From NCBI GenBank assembly GCA_964344495.1, contig CAYFNI010000088.1, positions 1-9,333 on the forward strand: a DNA stretch of 9,333 nucleotides. The letters are read 5' to 3'. The notes under the pieces were generated by a model. It searched no databases. It saw only the letters and a program-made list of their open reading frames with translations, and was not told where the DNA came from. This stretch comes from UBA6136 sp964344495. GTDB lineage: Bacteria > Pseudomonadota > Gammaproteobacteria > Methylococcales > Methylococcaceae. The translations under genes were made by a program, and so were the position numbers. Shown one piece after another: positions 1-6,391 of the stretch (position 1 is its first letter; each line of letters opens with the position of its first letter).

Positions 1-545
1 TGGATGTGGGTGCTCAGAAGCCCCGGCTCGTCGGATACACCGAGAACCACTGCACCGGCACCGTCTCCGAACAGAACACAGGTGGAGCGATCGCTCCAGT
101 CCACCAGTCTGGAATTCATTTCGCTGCCCACCACGAGGACATGGCGGGCAGTGCCGGCGCGGATGTACTGGTCGGCAATGCTGAGGGCGAATACAAATCC
201 GGAACAGGCGGCCTGTACGTCAAACGCAGCACAGTTGCGAATGCCAAGCCGATGCTGCAAGAGACAGGCAGTACTGGGGAACACGCGGTCGGGCGTGCCG
301 GTACCAACAATGATCAGATCCAGTGCGTCCGCGGTCATGCCGGCCGCCTCAAGCGCCCGCCGGGCAGCCATCTCGGCCATGCTGGAGGCACTCTCATCGC
401 GACCCGCGATGCGGCGCTCGTGAATGCCGGTGCGTTCGACAATCCACTCATGTGTGGTGTCGACGGTTTTTGAAATCTGCTCGTTGGTCAGAACCGTGTC
501 CGGCAGATAGCTCCCGGTGCCCAGCAGTCGCGCATACCGTGTCAC
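1..545 (-). CDS. fabH: Beta-ketoacyl-ACP synthase III (FabH), C-terminus cut by window edge
   Basis: FabH condenses acetyl-CoA with malonyl-ACP in the cytoplasm, the first elongation step of type II fatty-acid synthesis. About 181 N-terminal codons are visible, roughly the first half to three fifths of the usual 310-330 residues; the rest lies left of base 1. Residues about 30-45 carry the family's TTHEWIVERTGI-type segment. The nucleophile Cys is at about 114 in QAACSGF, and a GDGAGAVVL loop lies at about 161-168. The catalytic His and Asn would be in the missing part. The start is GTG at 543-545: this frame begins the family alignment (RYARLLGTGSYLP) at once, and an ATG a few bases downstream is out of frame. 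The GTG overlaps the plsX stop as GTGA, so translation is probably coupled. It is the last visible gene of the yceD-rpmF-plsX-fabH operon. In enterics fabD follows, but that would be off the window. Confidence 0.96.
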   Translation of the reverse strand, partial: MTRYARLLGTGSYLPDTVLTNEQISKTVDTTHEWIVERTGIHERRIAGRDESASSMAEMAARRALEAAGMTADALDLIIVGTGTPDRVFPSTACLLQHRLGIRNCAAFDVQAACSGFVFALSIADQYIRAGTARHVLVVGSEMNSRLVDWSDRSTCVLFGDGAGAVVLGVSDEPGLLSTHI

Positions 546-1570
546 CCGGCGTCCCTCGAGGCAAAAACTTCGGCGACCCGCTTGCCGATGCGGTCCGGCA
601 CGCCCTTTTCGACTTCAAGGACGGCCACACGAATGGCATTGGCAATCGAGGTACGGTCGGCGTTGCCGTGACTTTTCACGACAATGCCGCGCAAGCCCAC
701 CAGACTGGCACCGTTATAGCGGCGCGGATCAAACCGGGCACGAAATGCCCGCAGCACCGGCAACGCCAGCACGCCAAGCATTTTGGTAAAGACGTTGCGG
801 GTAAATTCGGCCTTGAGCGAGCCGCCCAGCAGTTTGGCGAAGCCCTCAATGGCCTTCAGGGCCACATTGCCGGTAAACCCGTCGGTCACGACCACATCCA
901 CATTGCCGGCAAAAATATCGTTTCCTTCGACAAAGCCGACAAAATTGATATGTGTATCGGCCAGCAGTTTGGCGGCCTGCTTGACTTGCTCGTTACCCTT
1001 GATTTCCTCTTCGCCAATGTTGAGCAGACCCACGCTCGGATGCTCACGATCCTCGACCGCCTTGACCAGTTCGTAGCCCATGACCGCGAACTGACAGAGA
1101 TGTTCGGCGGTGCAATCGACATTGGCACCCAGATCCAGTACATGCGTATGACCCGTCTTTGACGGCAACATGGCGATGATGGCGGGCCGATCCACCCCGG
1201 GGATGGTCTTGAGCACGAACTTGGCGATGGCCATCAGCGCGCCCGTATTCCCGGCACTGACACAGGCGTCCGCCACGCCCTCCTTGACCAGGTTGATGGA
1301 CACCCGCATGGAGGAATCTTTCTTGCCGCGCAAGGCCTTGGACGGTGTCTCGTGCATCTCGACCACTTCGGAGGCGTGGTGAATGCGGATACGACCGTTG
1401 AATTTGGCTTCGCGCCCCCGCAGCACCTGTCCCAGTCGCTCCTGATCCCCGACCAGCAGCAAATGCAGGTCCGGGTAACGGGCAGCACTGTCCAGCGCCG
1501 CGGGCACGATCACATCCGGACCGTGATCACCGCCCATGGCGTCAAGCGCAATCGTCAGCTTTCGCGACAT
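542..1570 (-). CDS. plsX: Phosphate acyltransferase PlsX
   Basis: PlsX converts acyl-ACP and phosphate to acyl-phosphate, the acyl donor for PlsY at the first step of phosphatidic acid synthesis. It is a peripheral, membrane-associated cytosolic enzyme. The protein has 342 residues, the normal size. It opens with the hallmark IALDAMGGDHGP (about 7-18), and the middle has the family segments VSAGNTGALM, LDLGANVDC, GLLNIGEEEIKGN and VVTDGFTGNVALK. The ATG at 1568-1570 has a clear AGGAG Shine-Dalgarno just upstream (on the minus strand, CAGGAGCCT then ATG). The TGA stop overlaps the GTG start of fabH. The 72-base gap from rpmF is the widest in the operon. On the minus strand it contains a six-T run near 1604-1610 but no convincing hairpin. 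I see no truncation and no missing motif. Confidence 0.98.
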   Translation of the reverse strand: MSRKLTIALDAMGGDHGPDVIVPAALDSAARYPDLHLLLVGDQERLGQVLRGREAKFNGRIRIHHASEVVEMHETPSKALRGKKDSSMRVSINLVKEGVADACVSAGNTGALMAIAKFVLKTIPGVDRPAIIAMLPSKTGHTHVLDLGANVDCTAEHLCQFAVMGYELVKAVEDREHPSVGLLNIGEEEIKGNEQVKQAAKLLADTHINFVGFVEGNDIFAGNVDVVVTDGFTGNVALKAIEGFAKLLGGSLKAEFTRNVFTKMLGVLALPVLRAFRARFDPRRYNGASLVGLRGIVVKSHGNADRTSIANAIRVAVLEVEKGVPDRIGKRVAEVFASRDAG

Positions 1571-1642
1571 AGGCTCCTGATGCAGCGAGGCAAGGGTTAA
1601 CGTGATGGAAAAAAGAGGCCCCGGAGAGAGCGACCGCCAGGC

Positions 1643-1837
1643 TTATTCTTCGCTGGCAGCCTCGGCTTTGCGGGCAATGACCTGACGGCCACGATAGAAA
1701 CCGTCAGCACTGACATGGTGACGACGATGGGTTTCACCCGTCGTCGGTTCGATGGACAGCGCCGTAGCGGTCAGCGCATCGTGCGAACGGCGCATATCGC
1801 GTTTGGAACGGGTTTTACGGTTTTGTTGAACGGCCAT
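1643..1837 (-). CDS. rpmF: 50S ribosomal protein L32
   Basis: This is L32, a small basic protein of the large ribosomal subunit. It has 64 residues, slightly longer than the 57 of E. coli, with the extra residues in an Ala/Glu-rich C-terminal tail. The N-terminus MAVQQNRKTRSKRDMRRSHD is close to the gammaproteobacterial consensus, and the middle segment HRRHHVSADGFYRGRQVI matches as well. It has none of the four zinc-binding cysteines seen in some other bacterial L32 forms, which is normal for this group. The ATG at 1835-1837 is preceded by AGGAG with about 6 bases of spacing, and that site includes the yceD stop codon. The gene sits between yceD and plsX as in E. coli, which ties ribosome supply to lipid synthesis. 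Confidence 0.98.
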   Translation of the reverse strand: MAVQQNRKTRSKRDMRRSHDALTATALSIEPTTGETHRRHHVSADGFYRGRQVIARKAEAASEE

Positions 1838-1843
1838 TTTAGC

Positions 1844-1850
1844 TCCTAGG
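1844..1850 (-). promoter_or_regulatory. rpmF Shine-Dalgarno overlapping the yceD stop codon
   Basis: Read on the minus strand, this stretch is CCTAGGA followed by GCTAAAATG. The AGGAG core sits about 6 bases before the rpmF ATG, and its first two bases are the last two of the yceD TAG stop. Ribosomes ending on yceD therefore stop on the rpmF binding site, which suggests termination-reinitiation coupling. The overlap is seen directly; the coupling is inferred. Confidence 0.8.
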
Positions 1851-2346
1851 ACGATGTATTTTTCTTCAGCTGAGCCAGCTCAGCAAAGGGGTTGGGGCGG
1901 GTCGAATCCTGCCGGTTCAGGTTAACGGGGCGACAATCGGGATGCTGCGGTATCGTGGGCAGGGCCAGCAATAGCTCATCCTGCACGATATCTGCGGTCA
2001 ACACCTCGCCACCGGTCTCGACCATCAGGGCTTCCATCGAATCCGGCAGCAGCAGGGCTTCCTCGATCGAGCTCACTACCCCCAGATTGAGATCGCTTTC
2101 CACCCGCCAGTTCAAGGGCTCCATGCAGCACTGGCATTGCAAAACCAGCTCCGCAGCAACCCTGCCGGTGATCGTGACCTGTCGGCCCGACTTCCCGAAC
2201 TGCAGGTCAAGGCGTACCTTGCCAGCACGATCCACCAAACGATCAGCCAGCCTGTCCAGGCCGTCCAATCCGATCTCACCCACAAGGTGAACTCGCTTGT
2301 CAGCAAAGCTGATGGGATCGATTACGTCCGGCAAACGGTCAGGCAT
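1846..2346 (-). CDS. yceD: YceD / DUF177 family protein
   Basis: The YceD (DUF177) family is linked to 23S rRNA accumulation in bacteria and plants; its biochemical role is unsettled. The protein has 166 residues, normal length. The N-terminus LPDVIDPISFADKRVHLVGE lines up with the E. coli start. Residues 70-77 read QCQCCMEP, corresponding to the family's CQRC motif but with an extra Cys (C71, C73, C74). Residues 122-135 carry the conserved QDELLLALPTIPQH, and the tail has RPNPFAELAQLKK. Like most family members it is acidic in the middle and basic at the very end. The ATG at 2344-2346 has no Shine-Dalgarno, and a strong promoter lies only a few bases upstream, so the message may be almost leaderless. 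The TAG stop lies inside the rpmF ribosome-binding site. It is the first gene of the operon. Confidence 0.95.
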   Translation of the reverse strand: MPDRLPDVIDPISFADKRVHLVGEIGLDGLDRLADRLVDRAGKVRLDLQFGKSGRQVTITGRVAAELVLQCQCCMEPLNWRVESDLNLGVVSSIEEALLLPDSMEALMVETGGEVLTADIVQDELLLALPTIPQHPDCRPVNLNRQDSTRPNPFAELAQLKKNTSS

Positions 2347-2357
2347 AATCGGCGAAT

Positions 2358-2385
2358 ATTATCTGCAAAGACCGAAACCTGTCAA
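2358..2385 (-). promoter_or_regulatory. Sigma-70 promoter of the yceD-rpmF-plsX-fabH operon
   Basis: On the minus strand the -35 is TTGACA (2380-2385, perfect consensus). A 16-base spacer separates it from GATAAT (2358-2363, five of six matches). TAATAT, with an 18-base spacer, is an alternative -10 two bases further on. A start about 7 bases after GATAAT would fall near 2350-2352, only some 4-6 bases before the yceD ATG at 2346. It is the best promoter match I found in the window. Confidence 0.72.
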
Positions 2386-2401
2386 AAACAAGCGATCCAC
2401 C

Positions 2402-2998
2402 ATGATGATCCCAGACGTGAATCCGCAACTCATCCTGGCCTCCACTTCAGCCTATCGGCGAACACTGCTGGAAAAACTGGGCCTGCCCTTCCTCACTGTG
2501 GCGCCGGCGGTCGATGAAACACCGCTGGCAGATGAGACACCGGATGCCCTGGTGCGGCGGCTTGCCCTGTCCAAGGCGGAGGCCGTCGCGCAGCGCACCG
2601 GTAAGGGCCTAGTAATCGGCTCGGACCAAGTCGCCACGCTGGATGGGCAGATCATCGGCAAACCGGGCACCCGCTCCGCAGCCATCGCGCAATTGCGTCT
2701 CGCCTCCGGCAAGACCGTGGCGTTCCATACCGCGCTGACCGTCATCCAGGCCGAAACCGGAATCGCGTGCTCAGCTCTGGATCTTTGCCGCGTCAGTTTT
2801 CGCGAACTTACGCTTGCCGAGATCGAACGCTACGTTGATCGAGAGCAGCCACTGGACTGCGCCGGCAGTTTCAAGTCGGAGGGCTTGGGCATTGCATTGC
2901 TCAGCCGCATTGAAGGCGATGATCCCAACGCCCTGATCGGGCTACCCCTGATTCAGCTCACCGGCATCCTTAGCCGCTTTGGCGTGACCGTTGTCTGA
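2402..2998 (+). CDS. yceF: Maf-family nucleoside triphosphate pyrophosphatase, YceF type (7-methyl-GTP pyrophosphatase)
   Basis: Maf proteins hydrolyse nucleoside triphosphates to the monophosphate and pyrophosphate. The YceF branch prefers 7-methyl-GTP and is thought to clean up modified nucleotides. The product has 198 residues, the normal size. The N-terminal LILASTSAYRRTLLEKLGLPF (10-30), the catalytic GSDQVA (73-78, with the Asp acting as general base) and CAGSFKSEGLGIALLSRIEGDDPNALIGLPL split across 153-183 match E. coli YceF rather than the dTTP/UTP-type YhdE. The frame is open further upstream, but the family alignment starts at the ATG pair 2402/2405. No clear Shine-Dalgarno precedes it. 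It is divergent from yceD across 55 bases, as in E. coli. Its start region overlaps the yceD promoter, so the two transcription units may interfere. It faces the transglycosylase gene tail to tail across 31 bases. Confidence 0.95.
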   Translation: MMIPDVNPQLILASTSAYRRTLLEKLGLPFLTVAPAVDETPLADETPDALVRRLALSKAEAVAQRTGKGLVIGSDQVATLDGQIIGKPGTRSAAIAQLRLASGKTVAFHTALTVIQAETGIACSALDLCRVSFRELTLAEIERYVDREQPLDCAGSFKSEGLGIALLSRIEGDDPNALIGLPLIQLTGILSRFGVTVV

Positions 2999-3029
2999 TA
3001 CTGACCAAAGGGGCGCGCGAGGCTCAAAT

Positions 3030-3725
3030 TCAGTTTAGGCGATAGTAATAATCCAGCACCTTGGAGACGTAGTTGCGCGTTTCCTCGAAGGGCGGAATCT
3101 GGTACCCATATTTCATGACATTGCGCTCGCCGGCGTTATAGGCCGCGACCGCTAGCCGTACGTCGGACCGGAACATGCCCAGCAGGTCTCGCAAATAGCG
3201 CGCCCCGCCTGAGATGTTGTCCTCCGGATCATAGGGATCCCGCACGCCGTAGCGCGAGGCAGTACCCGGCATCAACTGCATCAGACCCATCGCCCCCTTG
3301 TGGGAAACGGCGACGGGGTTGTAGGACGATTCCGCTTGAATCACAGCGTGTAACAAGGCCGGATCAAGACCGTGCCGGAAGGCTGCCTGCTCAATCAGCA
3401 AAGCATACTGGGAGCGCCGAACATCCAGCGGCAGTCCGGTCGCTGCCGAATTTGGCCAACCCGAGGCCACAACATTCGGGCGGTTTGGGGCCGTAGCAGT
3501 CTCGTTCAACTTTCGGCCTGCGCCGAGCGAGAGGGTCACGGGCTTGGTCTCGCGCAGCGGCGACTTGATGACCAGCCGGTAGCCATTGTGTGGCGGGGCG
3601 TCGGTGTACGTAACCTGCCCGTTCTTGCCCACAAACTTGTAGACGTCAGCGCCGGCTTCAGGCGACATGATCCCGATCAGGGCAACCGCCGGAATAAGCA
3701 CCACACTGGACCACAGACACTTCAT
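3030..3725 (-). CDS. Exported lytic murein transglycosylase, DUF4124 plus Slt/lysozyme-fold domain
   Basis: This enzyme probably cleaves the MurNAc-GlcNAc bond of peptidoglycan in the periplasm, leaving 1,6-anhydro ends. With the start at 3725 it has 231 residues: a signal peptide at about 1-26 (MKCLWSS, a hydrophobic core, then AGA before DVYKF) and a DUF4124 segment at about 27-52 (VYKFVGKNGQVTYTDAPP). After a linker comes the catalytic domain, about 107-231, with AESSYNP holding the catalytic Glu at about 132, GAMGLMQLMPGTASRYGV, and AVAAYNAGERNV near the end. The frame stays open upstream to 3878, but that extension has no family resemblance and overlaps purT, so I chose the Met that begins a proper signal peptide. 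The Shine-Dalgarno is weak; a TTG five codons earlier (3740) is an alternative. The nearest upstream gene is purT, 100 bases away. No lipobox is seen, so it is probably soluble rather than a lipoprotein. Confidence 0.9.
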   Translation of the reverse strand: MKCLWSSVVLIPAVALIGIMSPEAGADVYKFVGKNGQVTYTDAPPHNGYRLVIKSPLRETKPVTLSLGAGRKLNETATAPNRPNVVASGWPNSAATGLPLDVRRSQYALLIEQAAFRHGLDPALLHAVIQAESSYNPVAVSHKGAMGLMQLMPGTASRYGVRDPYDPEDNISGGARYLRDLLGMFRSDVRLAVAAYNAGERNVMKYGYQIPPFEETRNYVSKVLDYYYRLN

Positions 3726-3765
3726 GCGCTTGGAAATCAATCCGGTTAGCCAATCACCGGCCGGA

Positions 3766-3794
3766 GTTTTACACGGATTGCACCCAAATGAAAA
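3766..3794 (-). promoter_or_regulatory. Possible promoter of the lytic transglycosylase gene
   Basis: On the minus strand TTTTCA (3789-3794, four of six matches to TTGACA) is followed after 17 bases by TAAAAC (3766-3771, four of six). A start near 3759 would give a leader of about 34 bases to the ATG at 3725. The match is modest. It lies in the 100-base gap after purT, where no terminator is evident, so read-through from purT is equally possible. Confidence 0.3.
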
Positions 3795-3825
3795 CCGTAC
3801 CCTTCCCTCCTGAAACGCCGCTGAC

Positions 3826-5025
3826 TCACTCTGGAGCCGACACGCGAACTGACCGGGCGGCCTGCCGGGCGCGGACACGGGCTTCGTCTACATCCGCCGC
3901 CACCGCCAGCGCGACACCCATCCGCCGATGCTCGTACGCCACCGGCTTGCCGAACAGCCGCAGTTCCACGCCCGGCTCCGACAAGGCCTGATCCAGTCCA
4001 TCGAACAGCACGCCCTCGGCATCGATACCGCCATAGACCACGGCACTCGCGCCGGGCTCGCGCAGTGCCGTCGAAACGGGCAGGCCCAGAATCGCGCGGG
4101 CGTGCAGCTCAAACTCGCTCTGCGCCTGCGTAATCATGGTCACCATGCCTGTGTCGTGCGGGCGTGGGCTGACCTCGCTGAACCAGACCTGATCACCACG
4201 CACGAACAGCTCCACCCCGAACAGACCGCGCCCGCCCAGGTTGTCGACCACGGCGCGGGCTATCCGTCGCGCCTCGGCCAGCGCACGCGCGGACATCGGT
4301 TGTGGTTGCCAGCTCTCGACATAATCGCCCTGTTGTTGCAGATGCCCGATCGGCTCGCAGAACTGCGTCTCCACGTCGCCCCGGCCATTGAGGGAACGCA
4401 CCGTCAGCAAGGTGATTTCAAAATCGAACTCCACCTTGCCCTCGACAATGATGCGCGCATTCTGAACCCGCCCCGCCGTCTGCGCATGCGCCCAGGCAGC
4501 ATCGACATCGGCCGGCGAACGCAGCATCGACTGGCCCTTGCCAGACGACGACATGATCGGCTTGACGAAACAGGGGTAACCGACCCGTTCAGCCGCTGCG
4601 CGCAGGCCCTCCAACGAATCGGTGAAGACGTAGGGCGATGTCGGCAGGCCCAGTTCCTCAGCGGCCAGGCGGCGGATGCCCTCCCGGTTCATGGTCAGCT
4701 GCACCGCTCGCGCCGTCGGAATCACGGTCGCCAGACCCTCCCGCTCGATCTCGGCCAGCGCGTCGGTCGCAATCGCTTCGATCTCCGGCACGATAATGTG
4801 AGGACGCTCCGCTTCGACCAACTGGCGGACGGCGGCGGCATCCGTCATGTCGACCACATGGCTACGATGCGCCACCTGCTGGGCCGGCGCACCGGCATAG
4901 CGATCCACGGCGATAACCTCGATGCCATAGCGTTGCAGGCTGATGACCACCTCCTTGCCCAGCTCGCCGCTGCCGAAAAACATCACGCGCGTTGCGCCGG
5001 GAGTCAGTGCCGTGCCGATTTTCAT
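3826..5025 (-). CDS. purT: Formate-dependent phosphoribosylglycinamide formyltransferase 2 (PurT)
   Basis: PurT makes formyl-GAR from GAR, formate and ATP, the third step of de novo purine synthesis, without using formyl-tetrahydrofolate. It is a cytosolic ATP-grasp enzyme. Its 399 residues compare with 392 in E. coli. The first domain has FGSGELGKE (about 17-25) and the GAR-binding EIEAIATD (81-88). The ATP-grasp part has PIMSSSGKGQS (about 156-166), and the metal and substrate segment SEVSPRPHDTGMVTM follows at about 283-297. All key segments look intact, so I expect an active enzyme. The ATG at 5023-5025 is preceded only by a weak GGA-type site (GGACGTGAATC). It appears to be a single gene, with no purine neighbours and no recognisable PurR operator in the 186-base upstream gap. 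It is divergent from the hypothetical gene at 5212. Confidence 0.97.
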   Translation of the reverse strand: MKIGTALTPGATRVMFFGSGELGKEVVISLQRYGIEVIAVDRYAGAPAQQVAHRSHVVDMTDAAAVRQLVEAERPHIIVPEIEAIATDALAEIEREGLATVIPTARAVQLTMNREGIRRLAAEELGLPTSPYVFTDSLEGLRAAAERVGYPCFVKPIMSSSGKGQSMLRSPADVDAAWAHAQTAGRVQNARIIVEGKVEFDFEITLLTVRSLNGRGDVETQFCEPIGHLQQQGDYVESWQPQPMSARALAEARRIARAVVDNLGGRGLFGVELFVRGDQVWFSEVSPRPHDTGMVTMITQAQSEFELHARAILGLPVSTALREPGASAVVYGGIDAEGVLFDGLDQALSEPGVELRLFGKPVAYEHRRMGVALAVAADVDEARVRARQAARSVRVSAPE

Positions 5026-5211
5026 GATTCACGTCCGAAGTAACACCAAGGCAGGCAGTTTAAACGCATTCGCCCTCAATCTCGCCTCTCGGGGCCCAGC
5101 ATGCGGTTGACGGCGCTGCCGATCTGCCGGAAACTCGCCCGCCTGCAACCCCGCCCCGGGGACTCGGAACCCGCGATCTGATTTCCCTTAACCGACTGCC
5201 ACCCATTCGAC

Positions 5212-5601
5212 ATGAGCCTCACCGCACGTTTCATCAAACTCGCCATCCGCTGGACACCCAAATGCCTGGTGATCGGCGTCGGCAACCTCGTCACCAAGGG
5301 CATCGCCCGCATGGCGGACTACCATTTCGACCTTGATGCCCGCCGGATCTACGTTTGCACGACCCTGTATGGCGAATCAGAACCGATTGAAATCTGGCTG
5401 GATGATTTTGCCCTGATCCAGCAGGATGAAAGCCTGCACTTCATCCTGCGCCAGGCGCGCTCGAACAAACTCTGGCTCAACAATGCAATGGCGCACATCA
5501 CCGGCAAAACCTGGAAAATACCGGACCTGCCCCAGTTGCGGCCCTATCGCGGTCTGATGCTGGAACTGGTCGGCGACCGCCCCAAGCTGCTGACCCACTG
5601 A
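5212..5601 (+). CDS. Conserved-looking hypothetical protein, 129 residues
   Basis: I do not recognise the family. The product has 129 residues. A basic, mildly hydrophobic N-terminal third (about 1-34, with KLAIRWTPKCLVIGVGNLV) may be a membrane-associated helix, but it is not a standard signal peptide. A mixed, acidic section follows (YHFDLDARRIYVCTTLYGESEPIEIWLDDFALI, split across about 37-69), with alternating hydrophobic residues that suggest beta strands. The C-terminal half has basic RQARSNKLWL and ends PYRGLMLELVGDRPKLLTH. Codon use resembles that of the neighbouring genes and the frame is uninterrupted, which supports a real gene. The ATG at 5212 lacks a clear Shine-Dalgarno. It is divergent from purT and faces the BFD-like gene tail to tail across 29 bases. 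A shallow GC-rich hairpin (CGGCC at 5610 with GGCCG at 5634) lies between the two ends but has no T-run. Confidence 0.7.
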   Translation: MSLTARFIKLAIRWTPKCLVIGVGNLVTKGIARMADYHFDLDARRIYVCTTLYGESEPIEIWLDDFALIQQDESLHFILRQARSNKLWLNNAMAHITGKTWKIPDLPQLRPYRGLMLELVGDRPKLLTH

Positions 5602-5630
5602 TCCCGACCCGGCCCGTTCGCCAACAGCGA

Positions 5631-5849
5631 TCAGGCCGTGGAATCGCAGTTAGGCGGAGCGAGCGGCAATGCCTCCGCCAACAGCGCCATAACGTCCACA
5701 TCACACGCTCCGCAACCGGAACAGGCGCCGGTCGCCCGCGAAATACTGTCCAGATCCCTATCGCCCTGCTCGATTCGCAGGCGGACTTTTTCGATGGTCG
5801 TGCCACTGCAGCGACAGATGACATCGGAAGGGTTCGGATTCATGACCAT
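5631..5849 (-). CDS. BFD-like [2Fe-2S]-binding protein
   Basis: This is a small (72-residue) protein of the Fer2_BFD type, related to bacterioferritin-associated ferredoxin and to the BFD modules of nitrite reductases and other oxidoreductases. Residues 11-14 give CRC within ICRCSGTTIEKV, and residues 41-49 give GACSGCGAC. The likely cluster ligands are C12, C14, C46 and C49. C43 is an extra cysteine where the family usually has another residue. The short helix-rich remainder fits the family. It follows the DUF2127 gene by 4 bases, so the two are probably translated from one message. The start could be the ATG at 5849 or the one two codons later (5843); neither has a good Shine-Dalgarno, consistent with coupling to the upstream gene. 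There is no bacterioferritin gene in view, so the partner is unknown. I would not call it bfd. Confidence 0.85.
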   Translation of the reverse strand: MVMNPNPSDVICRCSGTTIEKVRLRIEQGDRDLDSISRATGACSGCGACDVDVMALLAEALPLAPPNCDSTA

Positions 5850-5853
5850 GGGT

Positions 5854-6336
5854 TCAAGCTGACGGATCGATCGAGTGTGAACGGTAGCGGGCGATCAGAG
5901 CCCGGCTCATATAGGCGACGATGCCCAGGTTGATGACCAGCATCGCCCCCTTCAACAGCGTCACGCTGTGCGTCAGCTCATAGAGTTCAAACGGCACGTA
6001 GACTCCGCCACTGAGCGCGGCGAACCACTCCGCCCAGAGCCGGGCAAACCACAGCCCATAGGCCTCGATGAAGCGAATACCGGCATAGCCGAACGCGAGG
6101 CAGGCAAGCAGGAACAATCGGCCATCCGTCAACCGGCCGGCGAAGTCGAGAAAAATACGTGGCGTGCGGCTGGCCGGATTCAGATGCAAATGTCCCACCA
6201 GCTGCTCGGCCAGTTGCTGCAGATCCGCATGTACCAGCGACAGCAACCCGAAACCGGCCAGAATCGTGATCAACCCTTTGCTTGCCTCAAGACCGGCGAT
6301 CGCCCGCATCGCTGCCGGGGTAGTGTGTTCCGTCAT
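5854..6336 (-). CDS. DUF2127 family integral membrane protein
   Basis: The protein has 160 residues with about four hydrophobic segments (roughly 21-37, 73-92, 98-118 and 126-145). The DUF2127 signature is visible: an early AIAGLEASKG (about 12-21), then IRFIEAYGLWFARLWAEWFAALSGGVYVPFELYEL split across about 87-121. These conserved charged and aromatic residues within or next to membrane spans are typical of the family, whose function is not known. The ATG at 6334-6336 has a GGAG site 8 bases upstream on the minus strand (GGAGATTGATGG then ATG). It is the first gene of a two-gene unit with the BFD-like protein. Upstream, 56 bases from its start, lies the end of a short relic resembling the beginning of recC. 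An inner-membrane location is inferred from composition. Confidence 0.87.
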   Translation of the reverse strand: MTEHTTPAAMRAIAGLEASKGLITILAGFGLLSLVHADLQQLAEQLVGHLHLNPASRTPRIFLDFAGRLTDGRLFLLACLAFGYAGIRFIEAYGLWFARLWAEWFAALSGGVYVPFELYELTHSVTLLKGAMLVINLGIVAYMSRALIARYRSHSIDPSA

Positions 6337-6391
6337 CCATCAATCTCCGTGGTGTCTAATGCCCCAAAACGCGGATTCAAACGCATCGGTT

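Noticed and set aside
323..1162. Long plus-strand open frame of 279 codons opposite fabH and plsX.
   Set aside because: It is the antisense shadow of two unmistakable genes in GC-rich DNA, and its product has no recognisable motif.
1600..1640. Six-T run on the minus strand in the rpmF-plsX gap, looking like an attenuator.
   Set aside because: Only a 4-pair stem with a wobble pair can be drawn before it, and plsX must be expressed, so there is no support beyond the T-run.
3726..3878. In-frame N-terminal extension of the lytic transglycosylase to 3878.
   Set aside because: It overlaps the purT end, has no family resemblance, and would bury the obvious signal peptide that starts at 3725.
3928..5043. 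Plus-strand open frame of 371 codons opposite purT.
   Set aside because: It is antisense to an intact purT and its His/Arg-rich product is typical of a shadow frame.
5026..5075. PurR-like operator upstream of purT around GCGTTTAAACTGC.
   Set aside because: It shares only a few bases with the PurR consensus and lacks its symmetric CG core.
5602..5640. Inverted repeat (CGGCC/GGCCG with inner TCGC/GCGA) between two convergent genes.
   Set aside because: It has a 3-by-3 internal loop and no T-run on either strand. It may be a weak bidirectional stop signal, but that cannot be supported.
5619..5686. Eleven-base direct repeat CGCCAACAGCG (5619-5629 and 5676-5686).
   Set aside because: The second copy is ordinary coding sequence of the BFD-like gene, there are only two copies, and nothing suggests a mobile element or binding site.
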